64,000 nucleotides of DNA, taken from JACVRM01 sp963817375. Its GTDB lineage: Bacteria; Actinomycetota; Thermoleophilia; Gaiellales; Gaiellaceae. Under the pieces are notes generated by a model. It saw only the letters and a list, made by a program, of their open reading frames with translations, was not told where the DNA came from and did no database searches. The position numbers and the translations under genes are program-made. The stretch spans positions 124,001 through 188,000 of the forward strand of contig CAWFOB010000004.1 of assembly GCA_963817375.1 (NCBI GenBank). Reading direction: 5' to 3'. Shown here piece after piece: positions 58,562 to 64,000 of the stretch; positions within the stretch are counted from its first letter, which is position 1, and each line of letters opens with the position of its first letter.

Positions 58562-58569
58562 AGTATAAA
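58562..58569. promoter_or_regulatory. Divergent -10 elements for thrC and proA
   Basis: TATACT on the minus strand (58567 to 58562) is suitably placed to start the riboswitch leader. TATAAA on the plus strand (58564-58569) is placed for proA, 17 bases before its ATG. The two overlap, so only one polymerase may bind at a time. Confidence 0.5.
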
Positions 58570-58586
58570 GTAAAGCGACCCAGCGC

Positions 58587-59852
58587 ATGACCACCTACGA
58601 CGACGTGGCGACCCTCGTCGCCGGGGAGGCAGCTGCCGCCAGGCAGGCGCTCCCCGGCGTCGAGGACGCCACGGTCGAGGTGGCCCTGGGGCATGCGGCC
58701 CGCCTCGTGCGCGAGTGCCGCGCCGAGCTGCTCGCCGCCAACGCCGAGGACGTCGCGGCCGCAGAGGGCCGCCTCGACGCCGGCTCGCTCGACCGCCTGC
58801 GGCTGGACGACGCGAGGGTCGAGAACATCGCGGTGTCGCTGGCGGAGACGGCGTCGCTCCCGCCACTCGACCGAGACGTCCGCTCGTGGCGGCTCGAAAA
58901 CGGGCTCGAGATCTCCGAACGGCGCGTGCCTGTCGGGACGATCGGCGCGAACTTCGAGGCGCGGCCGAACGTCGCCGCCGACGTCGCCTCGCAGGTCCTG
59001 AAGAGCGGCAACACCGTCGTCCTGCGCACCGGCGGCGCCGCGCTGCGCACCGTGACTGCGCTGGTCGACCAGGCGCTCCGGCCTGCGCTCGAGCAGGCGG
59101 GCATTCCGCCGGCTGCGGTCGGCCTCGTCCGGACGCCCGAGCGCGCGGGCGCGGAGGCGCTCGTCTCCCTGCCGCACCTGATCCCGCTCGTGATCCTGCG
59201 CGGAAGCGGCCCGTCGACGGCGGCGCTCGCGCGGCGCGCGGCGGAGCATGGCGTGCGGACGCTCGCGCACGCCGAGGGCGGCGGCGTGCTCTACGTCCAT
59301 TCGGCCGCCGACCCGGCGAAGGCGACCGCCCTGGCGCGGGCGAGCCTCGACCGGCTCGGCGTCTGCAACCGGCTCAACCTTGCGCTCGCCGACTCGCGCG
59401 AGCAGGCGGCGGCGCTGCTTCCGGTGTTCGCCGAGCACGGCCTCGAGGTGCGCGCCACGGAGCGCGCGGCCGGGCTCGACGGCGTGGCGCCGCTCGACAC
59501 GCGGATCGGGCACGAGTGGGCCAGCGACCCCGGGCGCGTGAGCACCGTGACGCTCGACGTCGTGGACGGCCTGGACGACGCGCTGCGGATCGCGAACGAC
59601 GAGACCTCCGGGCTCGCCGCGACGATTGTGACGGAGGACGAGGCGGCTGCGCGCGCGTTCCTCGACGGCTACCGCGGCACGGCGGCGTTCTGGAACGCGC
59701 CGACCCGGTTCACGGACGGATTCGCGCTCCTCGGCACGCCGGAGACCGGCATCAACGTCGACTCGACGCCCGGGCCGCGCGGCCCGGTCACGTACCGCGA
59801 TCTCTGGCTGCGCCAGTACCGCGTGGTCGGCGACGGCACGCAGCACCGGTGA
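58587..59852 (+). CDS. proA: Glutamate-5-semialdehyde dehydrogenase
   Basis: A 421-residue aldehyde dehydrogenase-fold enzyme of proline synthesis, reducing glutamyl-5-phosphate. VPVGTIGANFEARPNVAADVASQVLKSGNTVVLRTGG, HAEGGGVLYVHSAAD and the catalytic Cys in LDRLGVCNRLNLAL are present, and TPETGINVDSTPGPRGPVTYRDLWLRQYRVVG ends the protein. Its TGA overlaps the proB GTG. proA precedes proB, the reverse of the enteric order. Confidence 0.95.
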   Translation: MTTYDDVATLVAGEAAAARQALPGVEDATVEVALGHAARLVRECRAELLAANAEDVAAAEGRLDAGSLDRLRLDDARVENIAVSLAETASLPPLDRDVRSWRLENGLEISERRVPVGTIGANFEARPNVAADVASQVLKSGNTVVLRTGGAALRTVTALVDQALRPALEQAGIPPAAVGLVRTPERAGAEALVSLPHLIPLVILRGSGPSTAALARRAAEHGVRTLAHAEGGGVLYVHSAADPAKATALARASLDRLGVCNRLNLALADSREQAAALLPVFAEHGLEVRATERAAGLDGVAPLDTRIGHEWASDPGRVSTVTLDVVDGLDDALRIANDETSGLAATIVTEDEAAARAFLDGYRGTAAFWNAPTRFTDGFALLGTPETGINVDSTPGPRGPVTYRDLWLRQYRVVGDGTQHR

Positions 59853-60880
59853 CGATCGTCGTCAAGCTCGGGTCGACGCTCGTCGTCGACGGGCGCGGCC
59901 GCGTGCGGCGCTCGCTGCTGCGGGCGCGCGCGGCGGAGGTGGCCGAACTGATCCGCGGCGGCGAGCACGTGTGCGTCGTCTCCTCGGGGGCGATCGCACT
60001 GGGCATCGCGGAGCTCGGGCTGGAGCGCCGGCCGACAGCGACACCGCAGCTGCAGGCGGCGTCCGCGGTCGGGCAGGCCCGGCTCCAGGCGGCGTGGGCG
60101 GCGGCGTTCACCCCACTCCGCACGGCCCAGGTCCTGCTGTCCGCCGGCGACGTGGCCGAAAGGAGCAGCTACGTGAACCTGCGCAACGCGTTCGACGCGT
60201 TGTTCCGGCTCGGTGTCGTCCCGGTCGTGAACGAGAACGACGCCACCGCGACGGACGAGATCACGTTCGGGGACAACGACGCGCTCGCAGCGCACACGGC
60301 GCTGCTCGTGCGTGCGCGTCTCCTGGTGCTGCTCACGGAGGTTGAAGGCGTGTACAGCGAGCATCCGGCGACCGAGGGCGCGACGCTGCTGGCCGAGGGC
60401 GATAGCGTCGGTGACGCGGTCATCGGCCCCTCGACCGGCCCCGGCCGCGGCGGCATGGCGAGCAAGATCGCGGCCGCGCAGCTCGCGGCCGGGTCGGGCG
60501 TCCCGACGATCGTGGCCTCGGGCCACGGCGCTGACGTGCTCGGGCCAATCGCGGCCGGCGAGCATCGCGGGACGCGGTTCAGCGCCGACGAGAGCGGCGA
60601 CAGCGCCTGGCGGCTCTGGCTCCGGCATGCGAAGCCGGCGGCGGGGCGGATCGTCGTCGACGCCGGGGCGCGCAAGGCACTCGTCGAGGACGGGCGCAGC
60701 CTTCTGGCCGTGGGCGTCACCGCCTGCGAGGGGACGTTCGTGCCGGGCGACGCGGTCGAGCTCGCCGGCCCGGACGGCGCGGTCTTCGCGAAGGGCATCG
60801 CCAGCGCCGGGGCAGCGGAGCTCGCCGGGCGACCGCGCGGGCTCGAGGCCGTGCACCGCGACCGGCTTGTCGTGTACTGA
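59849..60880 (+). CDS. proB: Glutamate 5-kinase
   Basis: A 343-residue amino-acid kinase with a C-terminal PUA domain. VVKLGSTLVV, VCVVSSGAIALGIAELGL, PVVNENDATATDEITFGDNDALAAHTA and TGPGRGGMASKIAAAQLA mark the kinase; residues about 265-343 (GRIVVDAGARKALVEDGRSLLAVGVTACEGTF) are PUA. It phosphorylates glutamate, the first step to proline, and is normally feedback-inhibited by proline. GTG start overlapping proA (GTGA). Confidence 0.95.
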   Translation: MTIVVKLGSTLVVDGRGRVRRSLLRARAAEVAELIRGGEHVCVVSSGAIALGIAELGLERRPTATPQLQAASAVGQARLQAAWAAAFTPLRTAQVLLSAGDVAERSSYVNLRNAFDALFRLGVVPVVNENDATATDEITFGDNDALAAHTALLVRARLLVLLTEVEGVYSEHPATEGATLLAEGDSVGDAVIGPSTGPGRGGMASKIAAAQLAAGSGVPTIVASGHGADVLGPIAAGEHRGTRFSADESGDSAWRLWLRHAKPAAGRIVVDAGARKALVEDGRSLLAVGVTACEGTFVPGDAVELAGPDGAVFAKGIASAGAAELAGRPRGLEAVHRDRLVVY

Positions 60881-60962
60881 ACGACGGTCGACCCGCTGTG
60901 CTCGACTTGCACGATTTCCTGGCCTCTCAAGTCATACACATCGTGATCCGATACAAACACCT

Positions 60963-61418
60963 GTGATTTCGCTCACCCGAAACCGCCGTCCGCAGTCGGC
61001 CCACGCCGGCGCAAGCGACCGTGGATTCACGCTCGTGGAGCTTCTGCTCACGCTGGTCGTCCTGACCGTCCTGGTCACCATCGCCGTACCAGCCATGTCT
61101 GATATCGGCACGCAGGCAGCAGATGCTGCCGCGAAGGCCAACGTCCGCAGCGCGCTTCCCGCCGCCGAGAGCTTTGCGTCGGACAACGTCGGCACTACAA
61201 GTGACATCGACAAGAAGCCCGCCACCTCCGGCTACAAGGGCATGACGGTAGCCCTTCTGCGCAAGCATTACGACGCCGGCCTGTCGCCGACGGTGAAGAT
61301 CGTGTCGTCGAAGACCACTCCAACCGCGTACTGCATCGCCGCCACGGTCGACGGCCACTCGTGGAGCCTCCGCGGCCCCAACACGACGACCTTCCTGAAC
61401 AACGCGAAGTGCAAGTAG
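60963..61418 (+). CDS. Type IV pilin-like protein (orphan)
   Basis: A 151-residue prepilin. The 21-residue leader ends in DRG, followed by FTLVELLLTLVVLTVLVTIAVPAM: a prepilin peptidase site G/F, the Glu at mature position 5 and the long N-terminal helix. A short globular domain follows with two Cys (YCIAATV and NNAKCK) that may form the usual C-terminal disulfide. GTG start. No other pilus gene is in the window, so the assembly machinery must be elsewhere. Confidence 0.85.
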   Translation: MISLTRNRRPQSAHAGASDRGFTLVELLLTLVVLTVLVTIAVPAMSDIGTQAADAAAKANVRSALPAAESFASDNVGTTSDIDKKPATSGYKGMTVALLRKHYDAGLSPTVKIVSSKTTPTAYCIAATVDGHSWSLRGPNTTTFLNNAKCK

Positions 61419-61478
61419 GCGCGCCCGTGTTGCATCATCGGCCTCGCCGGAAACTCATGCCGGCCGGCAGGGAAGTCG

Positions 61479-61498
61479 CCCGGCAGAGGCCTGCCGGG
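61479..61498. terminator. Hairpin between pilin and ilvD
   Basis: An eight-base perfect stem CCCGGCAG / CTGCCGGG with an AGGC loop lies in the gap between the convergent pilin and ilvD genes. A further TGCCGGCCGGCA palindrome is at 61458-61469. No T run follows, so the terminator call is moderate. Confidence 0.5.
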
Positions 61499-61505
61499 AT
61501 CAGCG

Positions 61506-63212
61506 TCAAGCGGTGGGCGCGCGGGTGATCGCCCCGTCCGAAGCGGACGAGACGAGGGCCGCGTACTTGGCGAGCACGCCCGACTCGTAGCGCGGCTTCG
61601 GCGCCGTCCACTCGGCCAGCCGCCGCCCCAGCTCTCCCTCGGGCAGCTCCGCGCGGAGCTCGCGATTGTCGACGTCGACCGCGACGATGTCGCCGTCGCG
61701 CAGCGCCGCCAGCGGGCCGCCGTGCGCGGCCTCCGGGGCGACGTGGCCGACCATCAGGCCGTGCGTGGCGCCCGAGAAACGGCCGTCCGTGACCAGCGCG
61801 ACCGAGTCGCCGAGGCCCTCGCCGACGAGCGCGGCGGTGACGTGCAGCATCTCGCGCATGCCCGGGCCGCCGGCCGGGCCCTCGTAGCGGATCACGACCA
61901 CGTCGCCTGGCTCGATCGAGCGCGCGGAGACCGCTGCGAAGCAGTCCTCCTCCGAATCGAAGACGCGCGCCGGACCGCGGTGCAATGTCCGCTCGTGGCC
62001 GACCAGCTTCACGACCGCGCCGCCCGGGGCGAGGTTGCCGCGCAGGATCGCCAGGCCGCCCGTCGGCTTCAGCGGGCGGTCGGCCGGGACGACGACCTCC
62101 TGCCCTGGAGTCTCCTGGGCCGCCTCGCCGATCTCGGCCAGCGTCCGGCCGTCCACGTTCCGCGCGTCGCCGTGCGCCAATCCGCCCCGCACGAGCTCGC
62201 GCGCGACGAGCGGCACGCCGCCGGCGTCGTGCAGATCCGTCGCGACGAACCGGCCGCCCGGCTTCAGGTCGGCCAGCACCGGCGTCGACGATGCGATCCG
62301 GTCGAAGTCGTCGAGCTCGAGCGGCAGGCCCAGCTCGCGCGCGATCGCGATCAGATGCAGGACGCCGTTCGTCGAGCCGCCCGTCGCGGCGATCGCGGCG
62401 ATCGCGTTCTCCAGCGCCTCGCGCGTGATGATCGAGGACGGCCGCACGTCTTCGCGGACCAGGCGAACGACCATCTCCCCGGCCCGCTCCGCCGCGCCGC
62501 CCTTGGCCGGATCCAACGCAGGCACGTCGCCGAGGCCGCCCGGCGAGATGCCGAGGAACTCGAGCGCGAGCGCCATCGTGTTCGCCGTGAACTGCCCGCC
62601 GCACGCGCCCGCGCCGGGGCAGGCAACGCCCTCGAGCTCGTGCACGTCCTCGGCCGACATCGACCCGGCGGCATGCGCGCCGACCGCTTCGAACACGTCC
62701 TGGATGGTCACGTCTCGGCCGCGGAAGCGGCCCGGCGCGATCGAACCGTTGTACGAGACCAACCCGGGCAGATCGAGACGTGCCAGCGCCAGCACCGCGG
62801 CCGGGATCGTCTTGTCGCAGCCGACCAGCACGACGAGCCCGTCCAGCAGGTGCCCGCGGGCGACCAGCTCGATCGAGTCGGCGATCACCTCGCGCGACAC
62901 CAACGACGCGCGCATCCCCTCGCTGCCCATCGAGACGCCGTCCGAGACGGCGACCGTGTTGAACTCCATCGGCGTCCCGCCGGCCGCGCGGACGCCGCGC
63001 TTCACGTCCACGGCCAGCTTCCGCTGGTTCAGGTTGCACGGCATCGTCTCGATCCACGACGTCGCAACGCCGATCAGCGGGCGCGCGAGATCCTCGTCGG
63101 TGAAGCCGGTGCCCTTCAGCATCGCGCGCGCAGGCGCGCGGGCAACGCCGTCCGTCAGTGCGGCGCTATGGCGCTTCGCCGGATCGGATGGACGCGAGTA
63201 CGGGTCAGCCAA
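61506..63212 (-). CDS. ilvD: Dihydroxy-acid dehydratase
   Basis: A 568-residue Fe-S dehydratase of branched-chain amino-acid synthesis. Cluster Cys lie in ETMPCNLNQ, VVLVGCDKTIPA and GACGGQFTANTMA; SDGVSMGSEGMRASL, GGSTNGVLHLIAIA and VTDGRFSGATHGLMVGHVAPEA are family blocks. It starts with TTG, overlapping the predicted ilvC end by eight bases. Normal length. Confidence 0.95.
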   Translation of the reverse strand: MADPYSRPSDPAKRHSAALTDGVARAPARAMLKGTGFTDEDLARPLIGVATSWIETMPCNLNQRKLAVDVKRGVRAAGGTPMEFNTVAVSDGVSMGSEGMRASLVSREVIADSIELVARGHLLDGLVVLVGCDKTIPAAVLALARLDLPGLVSYNGSIAPGRFRGRDVTIQDVFEAVGAHAAGSMSAEDVHELEGVACPGAGACGGQFTANTMALALEFLGISPGGLGDVPALDPAKGGAAERAGEMVVRLVREDVRPSSIITREALENAIAAIAATGGSTNGVLHLIAIARELGLPLELDDFDRIASSTPVLADLKPGGRFVATDLHDAGGVPLVARELVRGGLAHGDARNVDGRTLAEIGEAAQETPGQEVVVPADRPLKPTGGLAILRGNLAPGGAVVKLVGHERTLHRGPARVFDSEEDCFAAVSARSIEPGDVVVIRYEGPAGGPGMREMLHVTAALVGEGLGDSVALVTDGRFSGATHGLMVGHVAPEAAHGGPLAALRDGDIVAVDVDNRELRAELPEGELGRRLAEWTAPKPRYESGVLAKYAALVSSASDGAITRAPTA

Positions 63213-64000
63213 CCTCTTGCGGCTCCGCTCCGAGCAGACCCTGCTTGCCCGCGAGCGCCCGCAGCTCCGGCGCCGACCTCCTCGAGCTGCCCGCCCGTGT
63301 GGCGGGCGCGGAGCGCGGCAAAGCCCGGCCGGCCGGCGTCGTCGTCGGCGAAGAGCTCGCGCGCGAAGGCGCCGCTGCGGATGTCCTCGAGCATCCCACG
63401 CATCGTCTCACGCACGCGATCGTCGACGACCCGCTCGCCGCGGGACAGGTCGCCGTACTCGGCCACGTCGGACACGGAGTAGCGCATGTACTCGAAGCCG
63501 CCCTCGTAGATCAGGTCGACGATCAGCTTCAGCTCGTTGATGCACTCGTAGTAGGCGATCTCCGGCTGGTAGCCCGCCTCGACGAGGGTCTCGAACCCCG
63601 CCTTCATCAGCGCGGTCACGCCGCCGCAGAGCACGGCCTGCTCGCCGAACAGGTCGCTCTCGGTCTCCTCCGCGAACGTTGTCTCGAGCATGCCGACGCG
63701 GCCGCAGCCGATCGCCGTCCCGTACGCAAGGGCGAGCTGCAGCGCCTGCCCGCTCGCGTCCTGCGCGACCGCGACGAGGCCCGGCGTGCCGGCGCCGACC
63801 TCGAAGAGCTCGCGGACGCGATGGCCCGGGGCCTTCGGCGCGACCATGACGACGTCGTGATCGGCCGGCGGGACGATCCGCCCGAAGTGGATGTTGAGCC
63901 CGTGCGCGAAGAGGACGGCCGCTCCCGGCTCGAGGTTGGGCGCGATCTCGGCGTCCCAGACGCCCTTCTGCACGTGGTCGGGGAGCAGGACCGCGACGAG
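63205..64000 (-). CDS. ilvC: Ketol-acid reductoisomerase (5' end outside the window, one frameshift)
   Basis: The C-terminal about 260 residues of KARI; the N terminus lies beyond 64000. DHVQKGVWDAEIAPNLEPGAAVLFAHGLNIHFG, VAPKAPGHRVRELFE, QALQLALAYGTAIGC, ETTFAEETESDLFGEQAVLCGG and YECINELKLIVDLIYEGG with metal-binding Glu and Asp are all seen. Near 63277 one extra C shifts the frame: with it the tail reads as junk, without it VGAELRALAGKQGLLGAEPQEVG to a TGA at 63205. Co-transcribed with ilvD. Confidence 0.9.

Overview
The window is about 70% G+C or more by eye and densely packed. GTG and TTG starts are common, ATGA/GTGA gene junctions are frequent, and no intergenic gap exceeds 300 bases. 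Gene content (Acr3 with a DUF2180 protein, CYTH-CHAD, 13E12-type HNH protein, collagen-like surface protein with 'NGAVTSAKVSDGSL'-type spacers, actinobacterial Pho boxes, a ferrochelatase with a C-terminal Cys cluster) points to a high-GC actinobacterium, most likely class Thermoleophilia. That placement is inference. It looks like chromosomal core; I found no tRNA, rRNA, IS element, prophage or CRISPR array.

Layout. 0.1-3.4 kb: small genes, a YbdK-type ligase and a periplasmic HtrA protease. 3.4-8.1 kb: pstSCAB-phoU behind a three-unit Pho box. 8.1-9.9 kb: arsenite efflux operon (DUF2180-arsR-acr3). 10-20 kb: phosphate/polyphosphate island: a soluble histidine kinase, DUF47 protein and PiT transporter in one operon, a divergent response regulator, a RimK-like ATP-grasp ligase, ppk1 behind two Pho boxes, ppx, a Nudix hydrolase, CYTH-CHAD, and a second response regulator with its own Pho box. 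20-25.3 kb: FMN reductase, YceI with a MarR regulator, a ferritin-like protein, and a molybdate operon with several frameshifts. 25.3-31.4 kb: NCS1 transporter, BNR-like protein, PhzF, membrane protein, degenerate MBL protein, SixA, ABC exporter. 31.5-35.6 kb: collagen-like protein, anchored protein and GGDEF-EAL enzyme in one probable operon. 36-44.6 kb: an MprAB/PepD-like envelope-stress locus, with two paralogous secreted proteins, ApbE, a ferric-reductase-like membrane protein and a secreted animal-type haem peroxidase. 44.6-46.8 kb: arsM-arsR and a heavily frameshifted hemH. 46.8-64 kb: mainly amino-acid synthesis (chorismate mutase, DAHP synthase, tyrA, pheA, leuCD, leuB, thrC with a SAM riboswitch, proAB, ilvD, ilvC), interrupted by an ArsR/AHSA1 cassette, a 13E12 HNH protein and an orphan pilin.

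How the genes fit together. The Pho boxes before pstS, ppk1 and the second regulator share one 11-base repeat pattern. They predict co-ordinated phosphate uptake and polyphosphate turnover under an OmpR-type regulator. A second family of 11-base repeats, containing TCTTA, TTAAGAC or TTCAC, sits at the pepD-regulator intergenic region and before both secreted paralogues, so the MprAB-like pair may control that cluster. Many genes have a -10-like element 6-7 bases before the start codon, suggesting leaderless mRNAs. Nine genes carry apparent single-base frameshifts (hemH, modA, modBC, HTH-Mop, two two-component genes, DUF47, ilvC counted by gene). The protein sequence reads on cleanly in the neighbouring frame, so sequence error is as likely as true decay.
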